Shown: positions 57,801 through 60,248, numbered from the stretch's first letter. The stretch is 64,000 nucleotides of DNA from Nemertoderma westbladi (GCA_032718475.1 JAUCBJ010001516.1:1-64000), one strand, 5' to 3'. Translations and numbers: made by a program. The notes: generated from the letters alone by a model not told the origin.

Positions 57801-60248
57801 AAAATAATTAGCCGAAAATGTAACTTTCAAATTTGGTGAAAATTGTGCACTACTTGTAATTTTGGTGCTGCAATATAACCACCCCAGTACATTTTTTCGA
57901 AAATTTTTTTTTTCGGTCGGATCCAGACAAGTGATACCTACGTACAAACAAAAAATCAGACGTTTTCGTAAAGATTTGTAGATTTTAGAGGGGGGGGTCA
58001 ATATGACCCCCTCCCGGTATTTGTACAACATTTTATAGCCCGGTACTAATAGGGTTAAGTCTGTGAGTTCAGAACTCAGACACTGCATGTATAACAAAGT
58101 ATCAACTTAAATTGTTAAGGTAGTGGCAGGCTGAGGGCGTAACAATGATCCATTAGAAGGGGAGTGGTGCGTGGTACAGGAGTTTTATAGCCCTGTAAGG
58201 CAATTATTGTGGCGGTGAAAGCGAAAAGGTACCTTAAGGTGAAAATGACGTTTTGAGAAAATCGTATTTAAAGAAAAATTAAATTTTCAAGTCAAAATTT
58301 TCAATTTTTTTATTTTCAATGTGATATATGCAGTTTTTAATGAGGAATCCAAATCTGTTAACGGTATGTTAACAGCTAGCTTAGTTTTGGAGATAGTCAG
58401 CTTTGATTGAGGGTAATCAGAAGTTTTGAAATTTAAATTTCATTCCCGGTAGATATTATGTTGTTCTATGTAGATTTACTCTTATAAATTAATTTATATG
58501 CCTTATTATTCCAATAGAAAACTATCTTCCAATTATTTTCAATATGTTTGCTTGTCAATCGGTCTCTTAGTTGTTCATGTACTGCTCGGAGTCCCAGACT
58601 AGATAAAAACCCAGCATAGTTGTTCACGTGCTGCTCGAAGTCCTGGCTAGAAAAAAAAGGCCGCATAGTTGTTCATTAGTTTGCTAATGCACATTCCTGT
58701 TACACATTTTGCCCCTCAAGCCTCAACATAACAACACAACCCCCGTCCCACTCCAATTTAGCAAACTCACTTTCAAGACATTTTGTAAGTAATCCCTACA
58801 ACTATTAAAATACAACAAAATCTTTAAACGCGATTTACTCATAATAGTATATTTCCCATCTGGTTGTTGTGCCAATACTTAAATTCTAATAACTCTTGAT
58901 GTACTCATCCAATCAGGATAATTTATAGCTCATTAGAGAGCTGAGATGTTGGCCAATCACATGCAATATCTAACTCAAAAACTTAATTTTCACCTTAAGG
59001 TACCTTTTCGCTTTCACAGCCACATTTATTAAAAGGTAAATAAATAAATTAACAGCCTATTTCTCCCCAATAATGGAGTATAATGGGGTAATTAGTGATG
59101 ATATTTGGTGGTGTGATGATATTATTGATTGTATTATTTTTTGACCAAATGATTATATTTAGTGAACAAAATTTTTTTTTTTTTTTAACTCAAAACAACA
59201 TTAATAGTTTAAGGTGAAATAAAGTAAAGATAACAATAAATTATGGTAACAGTGAATGTATAAATTAAAGGGGAGTTAGGGAGAGGGGTACATCTCCCTG
59301 TCCAATTTAGTGAACAAAATGATTGGTTTTAGTATTAATGGTTATTATTTTGTGATAAATGATAATTTTTTATTGATAAATTATAAGCGATGAATAATTA
59401 TTCTTTTTTAATTTATTGATTTGTATTATTTAGTAATTACGGAATTACTTAATTACGTAATTATTTAAAATATCATTATTTTTATTAGTGAAAATTTCGT
59501 TATTCGTATTATTTCGTTATTGGTGAGTCGAAAAATGCCATATTATATCCACTATATAAATCACACTCAATTAATTGTTTACTTAATATGTTTAGTATAA
59601 ATTATTTTTATTCACATTCATTATTCTATTCATATTCTATATATTTTTATGATTATTATAACATTGTTATCGATCTCGTTTTTATTTAATTTTTTAACAA
59701 CTCTTCACACCACTTTATATTAATCGACATATATTAATATAAAGATACATCAACTATATTTATTTAGCGCTCGACCAATAACACGTGCTCAGAATGAAGA
59801 CACCATCGCATTATTTAGAGACGCGAGTTACGCAGGTCCCATGTTGGTTCTCAACAAACTGGAGATAGACCTTCCAGCTGTCATTGACAATCTGGTTTCA
59901 TCTGCTATAGTTTCTGGTAATAGCGACTGGACACTTTTTGGGTAGGTATCAATCCATTCGATACTTAATAATTAATATAAGCTCCGACAATAAATAACAC
60001 CACCGTGGATGGAGGCCAGTTCTTACAGTATTTCCTCCACTACAGTATTATTATAATAACATTTTTTCCTCACTACATAAATGCAAAATTACAAATTATT
60101 TATGACAATATTTTGGTAATGTTATGTTTTTAGCGATGCTGATCATGTGGGAGTCAAGGCAACGTTCTCCCCTGGGGAATATCCTGTTGATGCTTCATTA
60201 CAGGGCCTTCAAAACATCGCAACCTCTGCAAAAATCGGCTCATTCTGA
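9742..60248 (+). CDS. Multi-domain beta/gamma-crystallin gene, 13 exons seen, 5' partial
   Basis: Spliced gene with exons at 9742-9862, 25810-25938, 27595-27741, 30909-31057, 33051-33234, 34847-34944, 36074-36197, 38773-38915, 43746-43872, 54518-54672, 55650-55763, 59768-59941 and 60134-60248. Every intron is GT-AG, and all twelve joins keep frame (phases 0,0,0,2,0,2,0,2,0,2,2,2). The joined product has 592 residues and a stop. It contains 13 Greek-key motifs: one unpaired second motif, then six two-motif domains. First motifs have the form I-x-L/F-Y/F...Y.G. Second motifs begin W-x-L-Y/F and carry PG-x-YP or PGDY. The calcium-clamp consensus (N/D)(N/D)XX(S/T)S is complete at residues 165-170, 211-216, 447-452, 492-497 and 537-542. 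No transmembrane segment is visible. The 5' end, including any signal peptide, is missing. By family, proteins of this kind are structural or calcium-binding; the function here is inferred only from the fold. Confidence 0.88.
10069..10600 (+). mobile_element. Truncated copy of the TTAA element also found at 56.5 kb
   Basis: Starts TTAACCCTATTAAACCC and continues with ATAACTCCGAAACAAATGAAG and ACTTTTCCTAAAAATTGATTG, closely matching 56499-57340. It is cut off at about 10600 by the 3' end of LINE III. Confidence 0.65.
11391..14402 (+). mobile_element. piggyBac-type DNA transposon with TTAA target duplication
   Basis: 3012-bp element flanked by TTAA at 11387-11390 and 14403-14406. Ends are CCCTGTATGTCCCA and, reversed, CCCTCTATAGCCCG: short terminal inverted repeats of the CCC type used by piggyBac. 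Internal inverted pieces GGTGGGCCA occur near 11770 and 14245. One intact transposase gene lies inside. It sits in LINE III and removing it with one TTAA restores that LINE's frame. Confidence 0.93.
12019..13974 (+). CDS. piggyBac transposase, intact, 651 aa
   Basis: DDE-type transposase that cuts and pastes at TTAA. The start chosen is the first ATG in frame (MDTGKFYGTRYKN, 12019); the frame is open for 12 more codons upstream and a CTGTACAG acceptor-like site at about 11974-11981 allows for an upstream exon. The N-terminal 110 residues are highly acidic (DDSDESDERDDD). The catalytic triad is visible at D288 (CVDEQMVPFKGK), D371 (FFDNWFTS) and D486 (GGVDTLDS), followed by RSRKWYLRLVFHFLDF. 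The C-terminus has a cysteine-rich zinc domain (CKNPDC, CEKC, CFKCFHC, last ~45 residues). No stop or frameshift is seen; length fits the family. It is probably recent and possibly still active (inference). Confidence 0.93.
   Translation: MDTGKFYGTRYKNSHVEVALPSDDSDDQLMSESGSEDDAYGDTNWSDEGDDSDESDERDDDVIIEFEEIEDVLADPTINTDDENIQPNQIEVDAPGETVHHTEDEQSSGGDVQVEPKTNKKSKKNVVNRKYYRTKTISAEPKWLGSLPDVADVLEPIGYFKKLLKDDVLKEIVFQTNLYSAEKRLDKQINITRNEIEQFIGICYYMSVYGLPRCRSYWQAGTRVDKVVNTMTRNRWESIKRDLHLNDNSKQIAKGSPGHDKIFKIRPLVTALQTSLRDIPKDEELCVDEQMVPFKGKNKSGIKQYMPKKPKKWGYKLFVLCDSHAMAYDFDIYTGKIEPIAGRPDIGASSNIVIQLAVGIPRHMSYKLFFDNWFTSVILQVTLANEGIYCLGTVNENRLGDCPLPTDSAMKKKGRGYHEELRFTVNGVDLRVVKWFDNRCVTLLSTFSSANPTSLVKRWSKLTKSFIEVDRPRIVGTYNSFMGGVDTLDSLLSLYRIRIRSRKWYLRLVFHFLDFVCVIAWLLYRRDLRSCNPAQKPIPLLLFKTTLAETLCARGKSVCNKRRGRPSLEIENGILQKKARSITVGLLPSMAVRQDQVGHWPVFAEKRGRCKNPDCVGVPKIMCEKCSAVSGGKVYLCLGPNRNCFKCFHCD
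16251..16788. other. AT-rich spacer and short GACCTGACTG-type repeats
   Basis: No gene. From about 16500 there are short repeats (TAGCAAGTCGTTAG) and, from 16660, degenerate GACCTGACTGACCTGGCTAACCTG runs leading into the duplicated block. Confidence 0.5.
16789..17100. repeat. Duplicated block, copy 1, with hairpin
   Basis: About 310 bp almost identical to 17465-17779 (offset 676-677). It contains a perfect 11-bp inverted repeat GATACGAGATT / AATCTCGTATC at 16973-16983 and 16993-17003. Confidence 0.85.
17152..17410. repeat. Pentanucleotide microsatellite (CCCGA)n
   Basis: About 259 bp of nearly pure CCCGA, with one T substitution near 17236 and one CCCGC unit near 17338. Minus-strand open frames of GRVGS repeats are a by-product of the period and not genes. 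Confidence 0.95.
17465..17779. repeat. Duplicated block, copy 2, with hairpin
   Basis: Direct copy of 16789-17100 with a few substitutions and a longer C run. The hairpin arms are at 17653-17663 and 17673-17683. Followed to about 17920 by degenerate CTGACTGCTGAC repeats. Confidence 0.85.
17930..18400. repeat. Degenerate direct repeats
   Basis: Three diverged copies of a segment with GCGGAATGTTTACTCAGCC, TGTAAGGCTAA and CATTCAAAATGTTTT..AGGTGAATG. No coding signal. Confidence 0.55.
19130..19873 (+). CDS. gag-like ORF a, charged N-terminal protein
   Basis: Up to 247 codons of very charged sequence rich in Arg, Glu and Gly. The C-terminal half looks coiled-coil (SERVAYKLEKAAAERKQLEG). GC content is much higher than the surroundings. 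The start is uncertain: the first residues may belong to another frame. It ends TGA 19871-19873, overlapping ORF b. No specific domain is recognised; the gag assignment rests on position before a zinc-knuckle ORF. Confidence 0.45.
   Translation: MGGRLPGESESSRGDESGGEEKDESTRSEGRRTDVAGPPQAEGDGQPTGTATVEPPVRRRTRRDGGEVGDEDVGVSDRLRRAYNATRELLKEAKEGARIDEVRMRKGLGESNRYFDHLVCSGQRELAGERARGVAFELFGLWERRGMGPGVVYIGPYLVDAREVKLVGWKRPEEGESEVNSEDSVSSVGRSSGKRGKVGRTEGRRESVATDKSATSSAKERRVRESERVAYKLEKAAAERKQLEGRD
19870..20265 (+). CDS. gag-like ORF b, Arg/Glu coiled-coil segment
   Basis: 131 codons in the next frame, continuing the charged coiled-coil composition of ORF a (REDRERAEKHRDSL; RERELEEQRTQDDLL). It probably continues ORF a after a frameshift. 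A run of ten G's ends at 20248, and the stop TAG at 20263-20265 overlaps the ATG of ORF c within ATGTTAG. Confidence 0.45.
   Translation: MREQTALLELVREDRERAEKHRDSLSLHYLNTCRERRIESEPARRSGMLARETAERDFRVCRERELEEQRTQDDLLVRLALLAQYRAKLKRRRLELARLEISESEPPLTGTGRENQNWCSRTGGGGVVVVC
20259..22007 (+). CDS. gag-like ORF c, Asn-rich then tandem-repeat protein, 582 aa
   Basis: Starts at ATG 20259. Residues ~15-85 are Asn/Ser-rich and prion-like (NNSNNTNNNLNFENSNNSNL). Residues ~95-150 hold three 20-residue repeats (GGLVGHVVGRQEVAGLSQP). Residues ~165-290 hold three repeats of about 40 residues containing EGCRSVVRDSEVRSG and ERGGAENAPQ, each with a G8-G12 run that makes the frame prone to slippage. The rest is Arg/Glu-rich. 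No catalytic domain is seen; function unknown. Confidence 0.5.
   Translation: MLEVVNVNSTVLDNPNPFIAANNILPGSSNLNLNSNNHYSNIQNNSNNTNNNLNFENSNNSNLNNLNLVSNSNNLIDLTNNIGNGAINVNASDVYSPADGGLVGHVVSRQEVAGLSQPDGGLVGHVVGRQEVAGLSQPEVGLVGHAVVEREAGVNRPGRSRNSVSTREGCRDEVRDSEVRCGEVGGGATGAPPHKISGERGGAENAPQEGCRSVVRDSEVRSGGWGGGLRAPHREKISGERGGAENAPQEGCRSVVRGSEVRSGGWGGATDTPPREVSRERRGGRSVPQPSADNARAESGKPQHPATESNRGIASIPSGVRSSRERQVDVARGQTKRRARSEEGRRTVEFNREVDERPHEPEYYTEKRRREDSRRSVATNDSSARTDNGPSTVEMESGSQWGRTSGDCRRPGETHRTPREGYRRYQYKVENRRGDRREASRRDIAADRECSSRGEIRDSRRINFGSEGHMQTAGHTVGLTAHTIIGHAGRDRVGDGVARTTGLNPEVAEYIPVGRREVGRPISVQQHDYNTQGHNIYPGEGGVIGDRRMGPNVLTSTPVPNIPAGGGDRVTFPHHNIDNIPQ
22028..22813 (+). CDS. gag-like ORF d with CCHC zinc knuckle
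   Basis: Open from about 22028 in another frame than ORF c; a start codon is not evident, so it is probably a frameshifted continuation. A first Cys/His cluster (CQLHRDGTHKTRSC) is followed 27 residues later by CHRCVVKGHRSGEC, a perfect CX2CX4HX4C knuckle encoded at 22379-22420. The double cluster with GLCHRC resembles BEL/Pao gag. It ends TAA 22811-22813 with no protease after it. Confidence 0.6.
   Translation: MDENRSCGQSIPHAAVQGTASPQLAGSRATPWRGQEENNTKNKHNPNIPSRPSLDNRNIKSVHINLSAIREGLYRKRYNPGFQCQLHRDGTHKTRSCKYWQALPKRDRVAYTDANGLCHRCVVKGHRSGECWKGRGCERTKPGVEKSMSKGVGKVEGGVLHTHAGLTQCGGALHGQTPRIPRDERGSSRALMPAHIRRGRPAKVAPKRVWRRVRGRIGGQQESAYWKKGHVRVFSRPKFWTEGGGNEGETPFPRTKYKIII
22860..23900. repeat. 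Palindromic minisatellite array in GTTAG-rich sequence
   Basis: Background of GTTAGTAGAGTTAG repeats studded with short inverted-repeat units. GGTAC-GTA-GTACC occurs about seven times (22898-23165). GGCAC-ATAGG-GTGCC or the AAAGG form occurs about five times (23589-23820). GTGGGCACCGYAAGCGCCAC occurs four times. A block of about 124 bp at 22869-22993 is repeated at 23040-23163. No protein-coding sense; antisense open frames are period artefacts. Confidence 0.8.
23901..24759. repeat. GTTAG/AGAGTTAG-rich tract of the LTR element
   Basis: Irregular purine-rich repeats (GAGTTAGTAGAGCTAG) to about 24200, then unique purine-rich sequence up to the polypurine tract. The short open frames in both strands share no recognisable domain. 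Confidence 0.5.
24760..24788 (+). other. Hairpin next to the polypurine tract
   Basis: ATGCTATCTTC and GAAGATAGCAT form an 11-bp stem directly before the GGGGGGGAG tract and the LTR start. Confidence 0.7.
24798..25338 (+). repeat. 3' LTR (541 bp)
   Basis: Begins TGTTAG immediately after the polypurine tract and ends ACAACA, so the termini are the inverted pair TGTT...AACA. A perfect 12-bp hairpin lies at 24861-24888 (CACGAGGTTGAT, loop TACC) and a 7-bp hairpin with GGGATCC at 25311-25329. No second LTR copy is seen in the window. Confidence 0.6.
25480..25692 (-). mobile_element. tRNA-derived SINE
   Basis: On the minus strand it starts GGCGGGGTAGATCAGTTGG (A box), then TAGGTTCAGCCCC (B-box-like), followed by a core ACTGGGGTCGATAAAATGAG. 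Cores of this kind are known from SINEs of several marine invertebrates, notably molluscs (family knowledge). The 3' end is not sharply defined. Confidence 0.75.
25810..25938 (+). CDS. Crystallin exon 2: first motif of domain 1
   Basis: 43 codons, phase 0 to phase 0, between TATAG and GTACGT. It contains ITLYEDINYEG, the typical first strand and corner of a Greek key, and ends in DQKTSSVK, a partial calcium clamp. A second AG lies 11 bases into the exon, but using it would break the frame with exon 1. Confidence 0.85.
26100..26352 (-). mobile_element. LINE II fragment (reverse-transcriptase box region)
   Basis: Minus strand reads VRMSLDHHNKNG...KYLTDLDIADDLGSQ, a decayed version of the LDFADD region of family II. 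Confidence 0.7.
26347..26394. repeat. Perfect 22-bp inverted repeat, 4-base loop
   Basis: ATCCATCTATTAATGCAGCA-CC, loop AGTA, then the exact reverse complement. It sits at the edge of the LINE II fragment. Confidence 0.9.
26760..27070 (-). mobile_element. LINE II 5'-region fragment
   Basis: Resembles 7730-8010 of copy B on the same strand (TTGGATTCATTAATATTCCAA and AGTCGCCAA parts), encoding remains of the N-terminal/endonuclease region. Confidence 0.6.
27098..27400 (+). mobile_element. Second tRNA-derived SINE family
   Basis: ACCTTGGTGTAGTGGTGTAG (A-box-like) is followed about 40 bases later by GTGGGTTCGATCCCTG, a perfect B box GGTTCGATCCC. A unique tail follows to about 27400. It is too far from a full cloverleaf to be a tRNA gene. 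Confidence 0.6.
27595..27741 (+). CDS. Crystallin exon 3: second motif of domain 1
   Basis: 49 codons, phase 0 to 0, between AACAG and GTTAGT. Key residues are GSWILFEH, then VLKPGDYP and DKVRSIRPL, the clearest textbook beta/gamma-crystallin second motif in the window. The clamp is degenerate (EDKVRS). Confidence 0.9.
27830..28765 (+). mobile_element. LINE 3' fragment (L2/CR1-like)
   Basis: Decoded C-terminal LINE pieces: AVIKRQLKFWKTM-like at 27910-28215, then ITKFRVGSHSLGLETGRW and RRLCTECNK at about 28213-28310, the usual Cys-rich tail of such polymerases. The element closes with GTCAATAAAACAATCTAATC repeats near 28738-28765. Confidence 0.65.
28766..29235. other. Intron 3 sequence, nothing recognised
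   Basis: No exon, repeat family or RNA seen. Confidence 0.4.
29236..29955. mobile_element. Non-autonomous DNA element with nested inverted repeats
   Basis: 720 bp with terminal inverted repeats TTAGGCCCRCCGCACA followed by YTAGAGATRCAAGATGCA at both ends. An inner pair (ACTAGAGATGCAAGATGCA) lies near 29370 and 29850. The ends TTAGGCCC/GGGCCTAA leave a possible TA duplication. No transposase; the 77-codon open frame at 29479 matches nothing recognised. Confidence 0.75.
29956..30908. other. Intron 3 sequence with a crystallin-like relic
   Basis: Mostly unique. A frame at about 30540-30690 reads SPWILFYPF...SSRCPAIQ, loosely like exon 3; see findings. No confident exon. Confidence 0.35.
30909..31057 (+). 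CDS. Crystallin exon 4: first motif of domain 2
   Basis: 149 bp, phase 0 to 2, between CATAG and GTAAGT. It begins DGITVFSGPNYE and carries a complete clamp NNQISS followed by LWRLY. The last two bases (GA) join the first G of exon 5 to make Glu. Confidence 0.88.
31250..32050 (-). mobile_element. LINE C-terminal fragment
   Basis: Minus-strand frames give SAFKRKGIPTLKHYILNSRK and TDDDLPICIIYKMSRLANTP (31992-31726), then HSQYRNEEHVLLYCPHSDC near 31500-31560, a Cys/His tail typical of LINE polymerases. Frameshifted and without the polymerase core. Confidence 0.6.
32102..32275. repeat. 46-bp tandem repeat, about four copies
   Basis: Unit AGATGAGAAAACACAAGCAT... with ACCTGCAGATCCATATATTA, starting at 32102, 32148, 32194 and 32240. 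Confidence 0.9.
32276..33050. other. Intron 4 remainder with G20 tract
   Basis: Contains a run of 20 G at 32770-32789. A 60-codon frame ends at it but has no recognised domain or splice borders. Confidence 0.5.
33051..33234 (+). CDS. Crystallin exon 5: second motif of domain 2 plus start of domain 3
   Basis: 184 bp, phase 2 to 0, between TTTCAG and GTAATG. DIDYHGWYVDLPPGFYP is followed by the complete clamp DNTVSS. The exon then runs into the first strand of the next domain (HDITIYSEKNFE), so this is the only exon that crosses a domain boundary. Confidence 0.88.
33235..34846. other. Intron 5: CAAAGTG...TTTGAATTCTT repeats and an acidic minus-strand frame
   Basis: Between 33340 and 33560, short repeats CTTTGAATTCTTTGAGAAA occur. 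A minus-strand frame 33923-33633 (96 codons, acidic, EDDLDNIYDEQDL) resembles the acidic N-terminus of piggyBac transposases in composition only. 34640-34800 is a C/A-rich simple tract. Confidence 0.4.
34847..34944 (+). CDS. Crystallin exon 6: rest of first motif of domain 3
   Basis: 98 bp, phase 0 to 2, between TTTCAG and GTTAGT. It encodes GRELSANGDCDL and a weakened clamp (DNMGMS) followed by FKIKCG. The motif is split between exons 5 and 6. Too short to be recognised alone, it is supported by the phase match on both sides. Confidence 0.8.
34945..36073. other. Intron 6, nothing recognised
   Basis: AT-rich sequence. Short open frames around 35254 and 35729-36042 have no domain and no splice support. 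Confidence 0.4.
36074..36197 (+). CDS. Crystallin exon 7: second motif of domain 3
   Basis: 124 bp, phase 2 to 0, between AATAG and GTGAGT. It encodes WILYQGAFLDN, then FGPGDYNDPYN and SVSSMRAVPD. The PGDY corner is kept; the clamp is degenerate (MASVSS). Confidence 0.88.
36198..37489. other. Intron 7, left part, nothing recognised
   Basis: No exon or clear repeat family seen. Confidence 0.4.
37490..38180 (+). mobile_element. Degenerate LINE reverse-transcriptase fragment
   Basis: Reads DITPVFKKGDATLYSN, RPVSITS, NDLITNDQFGFMQRR, AYTDYAKAFDSV, and later GSCVGPLLFVLYINSM and RLFADDAKLF across frame changes: the core palm of a CR1/L2-like reverse transcriptase with several stops. Different from LINE families I to III. 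Confidence 0.75.
38181..38772. other. Intron 7, right part, nothing recognised
   Basis: Microsatellite-like GATATAYGACATACG near 38480-38545; otherwise unique. Confidence 0.4.
38773..38915 (+). CDS. Crystallin exon 8: first motif of domain 4
   Basis: 143 bp, phase 0 to 2, between TTGCAG and GTGAGT. It begins DGIALFQYAGYRGKMLK and ends in SVIITGGQWQLW. There is no canonical calcium clamp (GEITRS). Confidence 0.88.
38916..40257. other. Intron 8, left part, with a possible LTR-pol relic
   Basis: A + strand frame near 39655-39715 reads VWVDASDIAAGVLVRIGG, and another reads MHINQIPIEWGLKKLKKAF at 39793-39860; together they resemble a decayed retroelement RNase H (DAS...HIN...W). Weak and fragmentary. 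Confidence 0.35.
40270..40790. repeat. Left arm: ~180-bp tandem units
   Basis: Units start near 40285, 40453 and 40613, each with the GAAAATGCCC, TTTTCTGCGCTG and CCCTTCGGGATT landmarks. Confidence 0.85.
41042..42509 (-). pseudogene. Chapaev transposase remnant with RAG1 N-terminal-like zinc region
   Basis: Starts ATG at 42509 and runs 223 codons to TGA 41838. The same frame then continues (EVGLKRRLEG, EDMSQIQVDLNLSSNK) to a second stop. Cys pairs: ICALCFGK near residue 16, ICSMCRTALQDYSKEKF near 57, CLVCKAARISALG near 106 and CSFCFSTVGPGLIHTC near 156. The order C-x2-C...KEKF...C-x2-C-x-A-R mirrors the N-terminal zinc region of RAG1, which is known to have relatives in Chapaev (N-RAG-TP) transposons. 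A later piece (41503-41042) has ESGVKRIIILFTAPDVQE and FPCCWCESHR. The distal catalytic part is missing. Confidence 0.68.
42618..42675. repeat. 24-bp perfect hairpin inside the Chapaev-like element
   Basis: Arms 42618-42641 and 42652-42675 around a 10-base loop, just upstream of the minus-strand gene. Confidence 0.9.
42677..42798. repeat. 47-bp perfect hairpin inside the Chapaev-like element
   Basis: Arms 42677-42723 and 42752-42798 are exact reverse complements around a 28-base loop, one base after the previous hairpin. Confidence 0.92.
43060..43515. repeat. Right arm: inverted ~150-180-bp tandem units
   Basis: Reverse-complement counterparts of the left arm (AATCCTGAAGGGCTCC, CAGCTCAGAAAACTGA, TGTCTGGGCATTTTCAG), about three units. 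Confidence 0.85.
43746..43872 (+). CDS. Crystallin exon 9: second motif of domain 4
   Basis: 127 bp, phase 2 to 0, between TACAG and GTAAGT. It encodes HSYTVLNRGRTVVL, NPGYYP and NTASSLHRWKL. The tryptophan/tyrosine corner before the PG turn is replaced by HSYTVL. The intron before it contains the Chapaev-like element. Confidence 0.85.
43873..45272. other. Intron 9, left part, with C20 tract
   Basis: No exon seen. A run of 20 C lies at 45171-45190, close to the left edge of the LINE II copy. Confidence 0.5.
45378..47361 (+). mobile_element. LINE family II, copy C (5' truncated, 3' complete)
   Basis: Plus-strand copy starting inside the endonuclease/RT linker (VYPRNRKRAPWTDNKIQ). One frame runs to about 46193, then a frameshift; the polymerase core at 46283-47119 has VDYVLRMSLDH, GVLQGDTLAPFLF, LDFADDLGVLSESLEGAQ, INSRKTKILTVNFE and WALTAEDTKSLDGTFTRML. 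A second break lies near 47090, then the C-terminus with GQPMTFMRRILKDTG to a stop at 47361. The least damaged copy in the window. Flanked by diverged direct repeats (CAATTGAAAC ends) at about 45225-45308 and 47400-47475. Confidence 0.87.
47490..48000 (+). repeat. Minisatellite with ~30-bp unit, open in frame
   Basis: Unit like ACACTGACCCCAGACACTGG with GGCACTGAC spacer, about 16 diverged copies. The + strand frame 47517-48077 stays open (TLTPDTGG repeats) because the unit length is a multiple of three; no start context, domain or splice signal supports a gene. Confidence 0.75.
48268..49138. mobile_element. TTAA-flanked non-autonomous element
   Basis: TTAA at 48264-48267 and 49139-49142. Inverted ends share GGTATACCCCCC; the right end has an expanded G/C run. 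An inner inverted pair AAAAGTTATCTTAT / ATAAGATAACTTTT is at about 48738 and 48858. No coding capacity. piggyBac or Kolobok type by target site. Confidence 0.65.
49390..52950 (-). mobile_element. Retroelement with reverse transcriptase and C-terminal restriction-like nuclease
   Basis: Minus strand. N-terminal Cys motif CGCVRGGRPCTGCKPLDDNR (52924 frame), then polymerase in the frame starting 51937 (RPIGIGEVLYRL; GADQLCAGVKAGIEGAVHAM; LLIDAANAFNSLSH; EGYTQGNPAAML; WYVDDALSAGSV). Thumb/linker follows (50595-50218, VRHGGIGIRDP). The end has CEGCGEPFSTTHALNC, HYEVHEVFG, then VRADLLARGVWTEQ and FDIAIVNADAP, the look of a zinc-preceded PD-(D/E)XK nuclease. At least two in-frame stops and several frameshifts. 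A known but loosely named invertebrate RT family; clade not assigned. Confidence 0.75.
50868..51215 (-). repeat. 15-bp minisatellite inside the reverse-transcriptase frame
   Basis: About 22 units like GGTGGCGGGTCGCCA, coding on the minus strand for 5-residue Pro-rich repeats (DPPSG, DPPPS). It lies between the TQGNPAAM motif and the catalytic YVDD (50829-50840) without breaking the frame. Confidence 0.88.
52951..54517. other. Intron 9, right part, nothing recognised
   Basis: Includes a palindromic ATACCAGTATGCTGGTATTGGTGGTATAC-like patch near 53370-53400 and a G-run near 54106-54124. A 121-codon frame at 54070 has no recognised domain. Confidence 0.4.
54518..54672 (+). CDS. Crystallin exon 10: first motif of domain 5
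   Basis: 155 bp, phase 0 to 2, between ATTTAG and GTATGA. It contains ITFYMNADFTGQQL and the complete clamp NNEVSSFKIRCG. It follows a 10.6-kb intron that carries most of the retroelement load of the 3' half. Confidence 0.87.
54673..55649. other. Intron 10, nothing recognised
   Basis: A short CTACTCCACCTACTCC repeat near 54957-54992; otherwise unique. Confidence 0.4.
55650..55763 (+). CDS. Crystallin exon 11: second motif of domain 5
   Basis: 114 bp, phase 2 to 2, between CACAG and GTAATG. It encodes WLMYDLDFTGTYVIK, EPGDYGD and DNMIS; the second Ser of the clamp is completed across the splice with exon 12. Confidence 0.88.
56067..56241. repeat. ~20-bp tandem repeat, about nine copies
   Basis: Unit GTGCTCACTGCTCATTAAG with substitutions. 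Confidence 0.85.
56310..56385 (-). mobile_element. Short LINE II fragment
   Basis: Matches 5952-6012 (AATAAGAATGTTGCAAGTGT ... CCCCATAACA) with substitutions, next to the tandem repeat. Confidence 0.6.
56503..58054. mobile_element. TTAA-flanked piggyBac-like non-autonomous element, 1552 bp
   Basis: TTAA at 56499-56502 and 58055-58058; ends CCCTATTA in inverted orientation. Both subterminal regions carry GGGGGGGTCAATATGACCCC. Inside, a module with CAAACTTGTATTTTTCG and GTGCTAGCACCAAATTTTG recurs about five times. No transposase. A truncated relative is at 10069-10600. Confidence 0.8.
58209..59023. mobile_element. Inverted-repeat element (MITE-like), 815 bp
   Basis: Ends GTGGCGGTGAAAGCGAAAAG and, reversed, GTGGCTGTGAAAGCGAAAAG, continuing GTACCTTAAGGTGAAAAT on both sides (about 40 bp). 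AT-rich interior without a long frame. Target duplication unclear (ATTATT / ATTTATT). Confidence 0.75.
59024..59767. other. Intron 11, right part, AT-rich
   Basis: Very AT-rich; no exon seen before the acceptor at 59766-59767. Confidence 0.5.
59768..59941 (+). CDS. Crystallin exon 12: first motif of domain 6
   Basis: 174 bp, phase 2 to 2, between TTTAG and GTAGGT. A short linker (ARPITRAQNE) precedes DTIALFRDASYAG. The complete clamp DNLVSS and then DWTLF follow. The domain boundary here is phase 2, unlike the phase-0 boundaries of earlier domains. Confidence 0.87.
60134..60248 (+). CDS. Crystallin exon 13: final second motif and stop
   Basis: 115 bp from TTTAG to TGA. It encodes DADHVGVKATFSPGEYPV and ends NIATSAKIGSF. 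The PGEYP corner and a near-complete clamp (N-I-A-T-S) are present. The protein ends directly after the motif, with no C-terminal extension. Confidence 0.88.
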
